A stretch of DNA of 64,000 bases, taken from contig JACSYO010002134.1 of assembly GCA_016806645.1 (NCBI GenBank), positions 686,501 to 750,500 on the forward strand, read 5' to 3'. Below the pieces are notes generated by a model. The model was given only the letters and a program-made list of their open reading frames with translations, searched no databases and was not told where the DNA came from. The translations under genes and the position numbers were made by a program. This DNA comes from Ophiodon elongatus (taxonomy: Eukaryota > Chordata > Actinopteri > Perciformes > Hexagrammidae). Positions 24,395 to 36,000 of this stretch are shown in pieces. How positions within the stretch are numbered: position 1 is the stretch's first letter; every line of letters begins with the position of its first letter.

Positions 24395-24560
24395 TGCTCT
24401 ATCTAAGGTTTCTAAACGTTTCTTCCATTTTTATTTCAATGGGGAGCAACGGTCGAAAATGACAGGGTGCCGGTATGCTGTACGAATCATGAAGCCCTGA
24501 GACAAATGTATGATTTGTGATATTGCGCTGTAAAGAAAATTATGTTGACTTGAAATGATG
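24395..24560 (+). mobile_element. Degenerate L2-type 3' tail
   Basis: The phrases ctaaggtttctaaacgtttc, agccctgagacaaatgtatg and tttgtgatattgcgctgtaa follow the order of an L2 3'UTR. The duplicate is at 28530-28695. Confidence 0.5.
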
Positions 24561-24781
24561 AAACACATCCTCATTGTTTTTCCTTTGCTAATACACGATG
24601 TGGTGTGTGTCTGCAATTGCATCCCATCTAGATTGTTAGCGTATCAGACACATTTTCGCATTTTCATCACATGTAAAAGACACTTATTGACATTTTTTCT
24701 TTTTATTAAATAAAAATATATGAAAAAAAAAATACATTCTAATTTCAGACAGAAATAGTCCACAGTTTCTGATTCAGCAAC

Positions 24782-25020
24782 GGCAGGACGTCAGTGATGA
24801 CGGGCGGAGCTTCTCAACGCTGATTGGCTTTCGCAACTCAGCGTCGCGCACATTTTTCGGCCGAGTTGAAATATTTCAACTTGCGCGAATGAAGCCAATT
24901 ATTCGCATCAAGCGAATCGCGCCGCTCGTCGAAGTTCGCATCCATTTGCGTCTGTGCATTGACTTAGTATGTAATCTACTCGCGCAAAAAAGTTGCAAAG
25001 CTTTTGGTGTGAACGCAGCA
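24782..25020 (-). mobile_element. Harbinger-like MITE, one end only
   Basis: The sequence is the reverse complement of the left 210 bp of the MITE at 11621 (acgtcagtgatgacgggcgg; cttttggtgtgaacgcagca at its end). The other end is missing. Local CpG density is high compared with the AT-rich surroundings. Confidence 0.6.
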
Positions 25021-25022
25021 TA

Positions 25023-25620
25023 ACTCATATCATGGTGTAGAAAAGTATGATGGGAAGACACTGAACTGGCTCTTTTGCAGAATTCACGAGGACAGCTATG
25101 TGTTTGCTTAATTTGGCTGAAAATCTCCAGTTTACAGGGTCACTTGAGAAACTGAAACATCCCTCTGTTTCAAGCCAGGAATATTTGGATAACCTCTCAA
25201 ATGAAGAAAAAATAAGATATGAGATCATACTGCAGGTTTTGAGCACCCGCGATCAATATACAGCACCTGCTGCTGTATTTCAATCACTAAAGTCTGCAAA
25301 GTCCCTGCTAGAGCTCCACTTCGGCGATGTTTACATATATCTTTACATATCTTTTACCTTACACTGCCACCAGGATGAAAGTGTACAAAAGTACGGAAAG
25401 CTGCATGTCTTTTTAACTAACTCTAGCTATATGAAACTATCGCGTAAGTTCAGTCGGAAGACCATACTCTTGCATGCCTAAGACCGTAATTTATTTCTCA
25501 TACATCTGCCAATCACTTCTCACGCATGCTCCCTCATTATTTACTTGCTGTCATTTCTCAGGGCTGTCAATCATGACATCAGCTGTTTGAATCTGCGGGT
25601 CTCCTCTATCAACCCTGTCT
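25023..25620. repeat. Spacer repeat block, partial copy
   Basis: The start (ctcatatcatggtgtagaaa) matches 42973-43095. The rest (gatcaatatacagcacctgc, gatgaaagtgtacaaaagta) matches 18125-18460 and 51365-51700. No coding sequence is recognised. Confidence 0.6.
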
Positions 25621-26088
25621 CCTAAAAATGACGTTCCCCCAGAACTAATATGCATTCCCAAATACGTTTGACCAGAAACGTATTTTCTCCCTCATTACGT
25701 TTGTGTTTGACGTATTATAAATACGCTAATCAACGTTTCTCTGCCGTTTGTTTTCTTGCTTTGCTTTCCTACAATGCGTTCAACCACACGTCGGGCTGTT
25801 ATGAATTGGAAAAAGCGTACTCTAGTCTTTATTATTTTAACTTAATTTAATTCCCGTATATTTTGTATAGCCTGCGCATTATGACAGCATTGGCGTCTGC
25901 CATTGATGTGTGTCATAGGAACTATTCGTGTATACCATAACGGTATTTTTTTTTACCTAAACTTATTCATACAACTCCATCAATGGGGATTCCCAAGGAC
26001 GTCATACGTAATAAGGTCAATGGTCACGTGAGGGACGTACGTAGGGACACGCCCATTAGCCTTGTTTAAGTTATCCTGCTACACAGCG
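25621..26088. other. Spacer, unassigned, rich in ACGT motifs
   Basis: No gene or repeat is recognised. There are repeated tacgtttg/aacgtatt motifs at 25660-25735 and gacgtcatacgtaa, cacgtg and gacgtacgtag at 25995-26045. Confidence 0.4.
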
Positions 26089-26451
26089 CATTCAAGTTTT
26101 GTACATATATGTAATAGTAACTAAATAAGTAATAGTGTATATAGTTATATCCTGCTTTACAAACCTAATGTTTTTGCAGTGCCTAACAACAGGATTGTTT
26201 TCAGATAGTAGTTTGAAAGATTATTTAAAGGATGTTTGTTTGTTTCATTCACAGATTTGACATCAAATCAGTTATTTATGATTAAAAGTATGAATTCATC
26301 ATTATAATTTCCATTATTTCATTGATGGTAATAAGAATCCATTATGCACTAACGCACTTTTTTTATGTTTAGCCTGAGGGAGCCCAATTTGTCAGTTTAC
26401 AGCACACAGACTATTTTATCTAGAGGTGTTGGACTTGTAGGAAGCTCAGCT

Positions 26452-26980
26452 TCACACATTTAAATTCCTACTTTGAAGTATGGTGTATCGCTTCCTTGCC
26501 CGACCTATAACTCTCTCGACATGGATCCGAACTGATACAAGTCCACGTGTGGACTCCAGTTCCACTGGAGCCAGTTGCTTTTTTCCTTTCGTAAAAGCTG
26601 GGATCTTAATAAGCTCAGTATTGTACAGACCAACCAAATCTGCCACATCAAACCCTCCATCAGCCAGTACCACATCATTGAGGAGATCTAAAAATCCACT
26701 GTGTTCAGTCAAGTGTTTGTCTGATGTTCTGCCACCCCATCCTTTTGTTCTCAAAGAAACTGTTCCTTGTGGTGTATGTATTTTGAGTAGGTCTGTGCTC
26801 TTGCTCTTAGTACTACAGGCATTTAGATCAAAATCCTTTCTATCTTTTCCTTGCGTGGTCTGTGTTGTCACACTGTTGTTCTTCCTCAGTAGGTGGCACT
26901 GATGACAGTTCTAGTTTCTCCTCCACCCTTCTGTGCTGCTCATCCCTATCCATGTCTTTCCCTCTTCTTGTTGGCGTGCG
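26452..26980 (-). pseudogene. PIF/Harbinger-type transposase C-terminal fragment, copy 2
   Basis: The minus strand gives 139 codons with the same GWGGRTSDKHL, VVLADGGFDVADL, FTKGKKQLAPVELES and RIHVERVIGR blocks as copy 1, preceded by HTPQGTVSLRTK. Here the catalytic-region phrase is ADGGFD where copy 1 has ADRGFD. An upstream acidic region (VEEKLELSSVPPTEEEQQ) is readable in another frame at 26980-26860. The N-terminal half is absent, so it is a dead fragment duplicated with its segment. Confidence 0.8.
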
Positions 26981-27078
26981 TGTGTGCGTGTGTGTGTGTG
27001 TGTGCGTGTGTGCGTGTGTGTGTGTGTATGTGTGTGCGTGTGCGTGTGCGTGTGCGTGTGCGTGTGCGTGTGCGTGTA
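26973..27078. repeat. (GTGTGC)n / (GT)n microsatellite
   Basis: This is the longer paralogue of the microsatellite at 21395, with mixed gt and gtgtgc stretches. Confidence 0.95.
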
Positions 27079-27826
27079 TAGACGGATGGAACCCAGTCAG
27101 GGGACAACGGGTCATCAGATTTGGCACCAATAATGATAGAAGAGAGAATAATGTTAGTTAAATGTGTGATATAATTTATGCAAACTGGCTAAACCCTCTC
27201 TCCCTTAAAACAGCTGCTGATCGCTCTTCAGACTGAAAATGAACCTTTCCTTTAAAAATAACTTATAACAACCTGATTTCCCAAAATGTTGGGATGCTGT
27301 GTAAAAAAAAAAGAAAAAAAAAAAAAAGTTCAGTCTGACTCAGGCTCAACGTTATCTCTGTGCTGTATTCAGTTGAGTTAAGGTTGACATCATGTGAAAA
27401 CTAATTTATTGAAGTGAAAATAGAGGGAGTTAGCGGTGTCAATTCAACCACAACAGGTGTGGCTAGTGTCGCCAGACAACACTACTGCCAAAAAAACTAG
27501 AACAATGCGTTCAGTATGGTGCAGATCCCCTTCAGGTGTTTCTGCAACAACCACTACTGTCATTTTTGATTGAATGAAACCACAACAGACTGCAAGCCTA
27601 TCAGAGGCGTTTTTCACGAGCACGTCTCACGCATGCCACAAATACTCTCATTTGAATTGTCTAGCTGTCAACACCGACTCTGTGCGGTTCAACTGCAGTT
27701 CACTGAGTAAAGCTTTGAGTTGAGGTTCCTCTAAACATAAGTTGTTAGTTCTGCTGTTTATTTGGTTTCGTACAATGTTTACTCTGTTAGCCAAACACAC
27801 GGCAGGACTGCTGGGTCCGTGTACAT

Positions 27827-28175
27827 TTGTAAATCCCTCTTTTGTTTTTCCCTTTCAAAAGAGACTCAAAGCACTACAAAACTTGATTCTTGCTGTGTCC
27901 AGGGATAATTGAATATTAAACCACCAGTAGTAGCTAATCAACTTGCTGCTGTTTCTAACATACTTCCAACGGCCCAGGTTTATTTATTTATATTCATTAA
28001 TTTATTTTCTGCTAATGTTACCCTGGTATGTGCTTGGATCATAGACTGTAAATATGAATGTCTTGCTTTCGCTCATTCCATTGCCTTGGCTTTTATTTTG
28101 ACATACTCGCACTTCCGGGTCACCTGTCGTGCTTTGCGTCTCTCTTCAAAGGAAAAAACAAAAGAAGGATTTGCA
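27827..28175. repeat. Inverted repeat, arms of about 50 bp
   Basis: The left arm contains aaatccctcttttgtttttc and agactcaaagcactac. The right arm (28126-28175) contains gtgctttgcgtctctcttca and aacaaaagaaggatttgc, its reverse complement with a few mismatches. In copy 1 of the duplication the left arm (22213-22251) is split by the L2 insertion, while the right arm stays at 24006-24056. This could be a small foldback or MITE-type element of about 350 bp. Confidence 0.6.
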
Positions 28176-29039
28176 AAAGACTAAATCGGCTTGTTTTTTT
28201 TTTTTTTTGGGATTCAGACACCAAATATTTTGCTTTTCCGTTTTTTTTCGTTTCGGTTTAAAAGGGAAAAGGAAATAAACAGTATTTCTGTATTTTACTT
28301 TTTCCGATTAAACAATAAAATAAACTATCAAAACTTACAAGGACCCTGTCGCCTAGTAGGATTGGGCGATATGACATTTAAAACCGGCCACCGTCAGCGC
28401 AGGTGTGTGTGTCTGGGCTTGCAAGCTCTAACTGCATGTTGAGGCAGCAGCAAAGCCGTATCTGGGTCTGTCAATGGCTGCCTGAGGCCCCACAGGAGTC
28501 TGAGCTGATGGAGTTTCTGGTGAACCATTTGCTCTATCTAAGGTTTCTAAACGTTTCTTCCATTTTTATTTCACAGGGGAGCGAGGGTCGAAAATGTCTG
28601 GGTGCCCGTATGTTGTACAAATCATAAAGCCCTGAGACAAATGTATGATTTGTGATATTGTGCTGTAAAGAAAATTATGTTGACTTGAAATGATGAAACA
28701 CAGCTTTTCCTTTGCTAATACACAATGTGGTGTGTGTCTGCAATTGCATCCCATCTAAATTGTTCACGTATCAGACACATTTTCATCACATGTAAAAGAC
28801 ACTCTCATTGACATTTTTATTAAATAAAAATATATGAACAAAAAATAAATTTTTATTTCAGACAGAAATGGTCAGCCCTGACCATTAATTTCCATTTGCT
28901 GTGTAAGCCCTAAATCTTAAAAGTAGGAATGATAAATAGAAGTATAAATCTTTATATTACTGATTTGAATTTAATGAAAACAAAAGGCTATAAACCATAT
29001 GCAAATCCAGAAGAATTCAGTGGATGTCCATACCATATT

Positions 29040-29069
29040 TAAATATAGTATATATATATATATATATAC

Positions 29070-29102
<33 letters not shown>

Positions 29103-29108
29103 GATAGA

Positions 29109-29144
<36 letters not shown>

Positions 29145-29146
29145 TC

Positions 29147-29184
<38 letters not shown>

Positions 29185-29185
29185 G

Positions 29186-29220
<35 letters not shown>
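29040..29220. repeat. (AT)n with TAGATCTA interruptions
   Basis: About 180 bp of TA dinucleotides is interrupted by tagatagatctata and tagatctata. It can fold into long hairpins, and assembly length here is uncertain. Confidence 0.95.
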
Positions 29221-29224
<4 letters not shown>

Positions 29225-29231
<7 letters not shown>

Positions 29232-31376
29232 TTAATTGGTTACACTCAGTTCAATCAGGACAGACTTATTTAGAATTTAACAATTATTTATGACATATGC
29301 ATAACATTTGAATAGTGCAAAGTCTTTGTCATTTGGACTCCATCCTCAAATAGGATAATCAAGGGGTAGTGATGCTGATGACAATCCAATGATGGAGAAA
29401 TAGAAATTGAGAGATTATGAAAGAAAGGGAGTCTTCCTGACTGAACTTCTGCTTAATTGGCATACCAAAAATGTTGGGACCCGAACATATTTAGCCTCAG
29501 TTAGTTCCACTTGTCCCCTCACCACTAGGTCTGTGGTTACAAACATTTATCCATACTGAGTTTTTGTTTCAAACTCTTTACAAATGAGGAAAATAAATAT
29601 TCTATATGGTTAATGAATTGCAACCTATGGAAGGAAAAGTGATATCATGCTGAGGAGCAGCTGTCGTCTTTTTCATTAATTCTTTACATTTTTAGTGTAG
29701 CAAATTCATTTTTATATCCAAATCATTGTCCAGTGCGCTGTGTCTCTTTGGATCTGTTGATCCATTTATTCAGTTTTACATTGTCGCCACATCATTAAAT
29801 CAGCATTGTTCAATCTTAATTCAGTCACCAATGAATCTGAGCAAGCCAGTCACGCTCTCACACCAACACGTTACAGAACACGACAAGACAGGATTCCCAT
29901 CCACACACCTGAGTCTCATCACCAGGCACTTTCTATGCACGTCACCTACAAATACATGCCCAAAATGAAACACAGCCTCCATTTCCTTTGCCAACATACT
30001 ATGAGGTGTCCAGAGACTGAAAATAAAAAAGGAACACATAATGAACAAATCAAAAAGAACATCACATAAATAGGTGTGAGAATGTATTGCAATAACCTAT
30101 TGATGAATAACATAAAGCACATTTGATTTTCAACGGCCTATTCTTGAAGTAAAAATAGGGAAAGGCAGTGACGTTCATTCAACAATAACAGGTGTGGCAA
30201 TGTCGCTAGAGAACATTAACAACACAGCGCTGCCAACAGAAATGAACAAAGCACATCTTCTATTAAATGTATTTTAATTAAAGATGCCTGATTTGACATG
30301 GAATTCAACCATAGGTTATTAAAGTCACAACTAAGAATACGGCAAAATCCCCCGTTGAACTTTATTCATTGGTGAATGAAAGATCCTTTGCTTTTAATAC
30401 TACACTGGGAAAATACTCCACTGAAAGTCAAATTTCTGCATAAAAAGAAGTAAAAGTATTATCAGAAAAATTTACTTAAAACATAAACAGTAAAGGAAGC
30501 CTACTCATTGTGCAGTAAAAAGTTCCTTGTGTAGCCTATAGTGTAGATATTTAAGGTTGTATTAAATTGAACTAGCCTACTTTATTGGATAGTTTCCTGT
30601 ATAGGTCCCTAGGTCAGGCTAGGGTGAGGCAGTGCAATGTAACTGAAAAACAGGCAACAAATAGAAGGTTTAAATGAAGGTGAAGGTTTATTCTTCCATA
30701 ACACAAGCAACTCAGGTAATTCCTTTCAATGAAAAATCAAAAGTCCATCAATAAACGTAAAGCAACCCGGAGGAGAAAGTGGTTCCTTAAACTAAAAAAA
30801 CTCAACACTGGTGTACTGTAGGTCAAGGTTACGAGGTCTTCCTCTTCGGCCTTCTTCGGCCTTTCCTCCAGGTAGGTGTCCGTTCCCAGACTGCTTGCCC
30901 AGCTCCTCTTCGTCATGCGCTCTCCCATCTGCCCTTTATGAAGCTCTCCAGCCTATGAGAACCACGTATCTCTAATATGAGTTCAGAAAACCAGCCCTGT
31001 GTTCAGCCATGTCATGATGCATCTCCCAGCTGATCATAGAGGCTTTCTGAATAGTTTTTTTTGTTAGAATTTCCTCAAATTATAAAAGACACTGTCACCT
31101 CTCAGTAAGGGAATACCTGTTTTTAAATAAAGGGTTGGAGAGCCCTTCTGTGTGGAGTTTGTATGTTCTTCCCGTCTCAGCATGGGTTCTCGCCTTGTTC
31201 TCCAGTTTCCTCCCACAGACTTGCAGTTTTAATTTTGGGTGACATTATTAAATAGAGTATATTATTGAATAAAGTTATTGCTGGTCAAGGTGCACTGGCA
31301 GTCATATTACTACTACTTCTACTGTATATGCTGTTAATAAGTTTATGTTGTAAGGTGTTGCAAACAGTTTAATGCA
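29225..31376. other. Spacer end and upstream block of unit B, no gene
   Basis: 29245-29480 resembles 43085-43220 and 51150-51235. 29945-30530 aligns with 7938-8530 and 56690-57200. At about 30605-30945 there is a unit-B-specific stretch of about 340 bp that replaces other sequence, containing a direct cttcggccttcttcggcctt doublet. 31085-31225 is a trimmed copy of the SINE-like repeat of 8700. No ORF looks coding. Confidence 0.55.
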
Positions 31377-31612
31377 GGACAAGACAAATGTATTTGTATA
31401 GCAACTTTCAACAATAAGGCAACTAGAAAAAGTATTTTACATAAGACATAAAGGACTTGAGACAACATATGAAATAAATAAAAGGATTGAAAAGTTTGAA
31501 AGAAAGTAGAATAAGAATGAATAAATATAAAATAGAACAAACCAGATTAAACCTGAGTAAAATAAAAAATAAAGTACAGTTACAGTGCAGCACAAGATAA
31601 GAGAAAAATAGT
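31377..31612 (-). mobile_element. Old L2-type 3' tail, unit B copy
   Basis: This is the equivalent of 13070-13310, with the same atttgtatagcaactttcaa phrase. It lies in the conserved upstream region of the gene. Confidence 0.6.
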
Positions 31613-32959
31613 TAAAAATGTAACTTGCAAGGTAAAACAATTGCCAGTTTCACAACATTCCCAATGATGAAAGCAAGAAGCACAGGCCAGCGAGCGGTGA
31701 CATATTTAAGTGTGAGTAAGGGCCTTCCTTTAGACGTAATGTAAGAATGTTTCATCAAAGGGTGCATTGTTCCTGTCATGCCAACGTCACATCGCAATGA
31801 CATCGTCATTAGTTTTTGCATCAAGCTAATTATTTTCTTGTCGTCATTTGTCTTTGACTAACTGATGCATGACACAAAACAACAAACCAATTGTAAATAA
31901 AAACAAACTAGGCTAACTGCTGTGTATTCCTGCAACTTAGTGAGAATTATTTCAGGCCCCTGAATGGTATTATATGATAATTAAATTATTTCCATTGTTG
32001 TCCCTGGTTTTTAATATTCTATTCAATGTTTGACACTGTGTAAAGAAGAAAAAACTAGCAAACTGAACAAAAGATTGATAAAATATATTTTCGGAAAGCA
32101 GAATAGCATATTAGTAGTAGTAGTAGTAGTAGTAGTAATAAGTAGTGAAGACACCAAAAATCTAAGTATCTCTTACTGTCTCTATCTAAGTAAGCAGTGC
32201 CAACATTTTGCAGATTTAAAAGATAGCAGTCTCTAGTACATATAAATGATTATTTTGGCATTAAGATACCATGTAAGATAAATATATATGCTAATATAAA
32301 AACACAATAAAACAGACAAACAGAATTAAAACAAAGTAAGATAAATAATTAAAATACAAAATGGATACAACAGGACAACCCATAGTATATAGTTCACCTA
32401 CAGTACGATATAAATAAGTTGTTCTAAATTTAAATGACAAAAGAATAATACAGTCCATGTAATTGAACAAATGTCAAGTTGCCAATTATACAACATTCCA
32501 AACGATGTAATTATGAGGCTCACTGACGCATGATACCAAACAAACCAATTATTTATGAAATAAAAGTGCTGTGCACGTATTTCCTTTGTTTTCCCTGGTG
32601 TTTGCACAATCATAAAACCTTTATCAAGATGTAGACATGCATTCAATGTCTGACATCTCTACTGTGTTAGTAAAGTAGAACGAGAGAACTTGAAACGCGA
32701 ACTCTATTTTTTATCATAACCGAAGACAGTAAAAAGTATCAAGAACACAAAAAAATGACATGATTCTCATTTAAATGTAGAACTTTAGAAGGAAGTATTT
32801 ATTCGACTAAACATTGACAACATTTTTAAAAAGGGTGTGGGAAAGTGAGTTGACATGTTTTTCCATGTGACGAGGTTGAGTCTGAATTGTCACGCTGTAA
32901 AAATGGGATCACATCCAATCCCATGACATGTGTCATACATTTATGTAACACCTGTTCAG
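31613..32959. other. Upstream region of gene B, no gene
   Basis: Conserved with 13311-14010 in unit A, except for a unit-B-specific stretch of about 600 bp (about 32220-32830) without recognisable features. A (TAG)n run at 32111-32135 is longer than in units A and C. Confidence 0.5.
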
Positions 32960-32968
32960 TATATAAAG
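32960..32968 (+). promoter_or_regulatory. TATA box of gene B
   Basis: The motif tatataaag lies about 70 bases before the start codon, in a block conserved with gene A. It is a better match to the TATA consensus than the corresponding tatattaa of gene A. Confidence 0.6.
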
Positions 32969-33037
32969 TGTAGCGGTGCTAATTAGGTGTAGTATCACCG
33001 TCTAAGAAAAGTAATCTACAGTACTTACCTGTTCATC

Positions 33038-36000
33038 ATGATGAAGCTGATCCTTTCTCTGACTCTTATCTGGACACTCTCCAGCACAGGTAATTGTTCT
33101 TATTCTTACACTATATTTTCCAAAGAAACAATAGAGCATATGAACTAGCATTTAGAAAGGATTTTAAATCGTACTGTTAATATCACTGAATGATTTATTT
33201 TAATTAACCAAGAGGAATTTCCTTCCCTTGAAAATTATGTTTAAGATGGATATGGATGAGATCATATTTGACTTGATTTATCCCCAGAGAATAAGTTAAC
33301 ATGTCACAATGGAGTAGTAGAATAAGCAATCTAAAAGGGCAGGAAAATGGTTACAAACTATTTAAAACAATGAATACAGCAGCATAGAAAAAAAATATAG
33401 GTAAATGACATTTTTTTATTTGATTAAAAATCAATATCAATTTTATACAATACTTTTATCAGCAATATATGTGACAATACTTGGCTGTGCAAGTATACAA
33501 ATGTGGGCTGAAGTTAACAGTCAAGTAGTGTATATTAGACCTTTTCAAAAAAGTACAACCTCATGTTATTTGCATTAATTTTACAGAATAAGGGGAAGAA
33601 GTAGAAGAGGACTTTTCAGTCTTTACAAACCATCAATACACTTCAGATATTTAATTTGACATTTGATATGTGATCATCATTCATTGATATTCTTTTCTCA
33701 CAATTGCAGCTCGAGCACTTCAGTGTATGACTTGCACAGATGAGCAGTGTTCAAACACAACACTACTCAGTTGTTCCTCAGAGACGATGTGTGTAACAGC
33801 TTCCATTCAAGGTAGGCATTCTTTTATACCACGTACTACTTTTGAGTGAAATAAAGATACCAAGGAGTTATGTGTTCTTTCCATCAATATTGATGAACTG
33901 CACTTTTATTTTCATTTTGTAGCCACTTCATCTGGAACTACAGCACAGCAAATCTTCAAGGCGTGTGCATCGTCCTCCCTGTGTCCAGCCACAGGTTCTC
34001 AGACATTTTCAGCCAACTTGGGTGTTACGGGTGCAGTTGCATCTGCTAAGTGCTGCAACACAGATAATTGCAACACAGAAACTCTACCATGTAAGTACAG
34101 ATGGATAAGTAGCTCATTTAAGATGAGAAAATATCAAATAGATAGGAAAAGAACATTGACATCCTGCCATCTTCTGACAAGTTCAAGTTTCATTTTGTGA
34201 AGCTTAAATGTTCTCTCTTCATCAAAGAAGTTATGTTCTTTTCTGTTTCAGTCCCTGCAGCTCAGACAGATAACGCCCTACAGTGTTTCATTTGTGACCC
34301 CAGCACTTCTCAATGTAATTCTCCATTACAATGTAGGGGGGAGGAGAACCTCTGCTTTCAAGCGAGTGGTGAGTCTTAATCATACGTAGCATATAAAACA
34401 TGTTTTACGACTTTAAAATATCTCGAACAAAGTACATGTGAGATCTGGAAAATCAACCAGTGGAGGAAAGTAATGAAGTACTTGTACTGAACTTTCCTTT
34501 TAATATTTTTTATCATGTGTTAGTTATGTTAGATAGCAGAGGTATATATTTGACCTGTTTACTGCAGTAGTTATAGGTCACAAGACCTGGATTACTACAT
34601 TTAAATGACAGTTATAGTGACTTGTTACTTTAGAGACTAGGAAGTTATGATTATCTCCCACATATCCAGTCACACAGTAGGAAAAGATGTTGAAATTTAA
34701 CAAGTAACATGTCAAAATCAACAATGGGCAGGTGGCACCTTGCATGGTCGCCCCTGCCATCAGTGTATGAATGGGTGAATGATGACATGGAGTGTGAAAG
34801 TGCTTTGGGTGGTCTGAAGACTAGAAAAAAAGCTATACAAGTACAGTCCATTCACCATTTCCTTTTTAAACACTAAAAGTATATATATTTTTTTAGAGGC
34901 ATTACTTATTTTCATCAAGCAATGAATCAGCATATTTATTCCTGAAATTAGCTGACTGAAAAGTATAGAAGATCTGTAATCAAATTGATTTTTCATCTAC
35001 AGTGACAAGTGGGGTCAGCACTTCTCCAGCCTTTGGCTGTGCATCTACAAACCTGTGTGCAGCTGCTGCCAGCCTGGGTAGCCTTCCTTTCATGCAAAGC
35101 GTTGGTAGCATCAGCAGTGGACAATCCTGTTGTGGGACCAAAATGTGTAACACTGCGATGACAACTGTTGCCACGACAACAACAACAACAACAACAACAA
35201 CCGCTGCCCCGACAACAACAGCTAAGACCCCAACAACAACAACTGTGGCCCGTACAACAACAGTTGCTGCCACAACAACTGCAGCCCAAAAAACAACAAC
35301 CGTGTCCCCAACAACAACAACATCTGTTGACCCAACAACAATTTCCGCCACAACAACTACAGCCCAAACAACAACTGAAGCCCCAATGACAACAACTATG
35401 GCCCGAACAACAACATTTGCTGCAACAACTGCGGCCCCAACAATAATTGCAACGCCAACAACTGAAGCCCAACCAACAACAACTGTTGCCCCAACAACAT
35501 CAATTGCCGCAACGACAAAAACTGTGCCCCCAACCACAACTGTGGCCCTAACGACAACAACTGATGCCCCAACAACAACAGCAACCAAAACAATAACTGA
35601 TTCCCCAACAACTGTTGCTGCAACAACATCAATTGCCGCAACAACAACAACTGCAGCCCCAACAACAATAACTGCGGCCCCAACCACAACAAGTGTTGCA
35701 AAAACTATAAATGTGGCCCCAACCACAACAAGTGCAGCCAAAACAACAACTGTAGCCCCAACAACAACAATTGGAGCAACAACTGCAGCACCAACAAACT
35801 CTGTTGCCACAACAACATCAATTGCTGAAACAACAACTGATGCCCCTACAACAACATTTCCTGCCACAACAACTGATGCCCCTACAACAACATTTCCTGC
35901 CACAACAACTGATGCCCCAACAACAACAACAGCAACCCAAACAACAACTGATTCCCCAACGACAACAACTGTTGCCGCAACAACATCAATTGCTGCAACA

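Larger units (their letters stand above)
20466..24765. repeat. Spacer segmental duplication, copy 1 (with L2 insertion)
   Basis: From ttcaagttttgtacata to tttcagacagaaat this segment aligns with 26089-28875 nearly base for base, apart from small indels and one insertion of about 1.5 kb (22249-23733). Both copies are in the same orientation, about 5.6 kb apart start to start. They contain a Harbinger transposase fragment, a GT-rich microsatellite and an inverted repeat. Confidence 0.85.
26089..28875. repeat. Spacer segmental duplication, copy 2 (no L2)
   Basis: This aligns with 20466-24765. It lacks the L2 insertion and carries a deletion of about 40 bp near its left end (after gtacatatatgtaatagt). 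It retains the pre-insertion sequence at 27862-27870. Confidence 0.85.
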
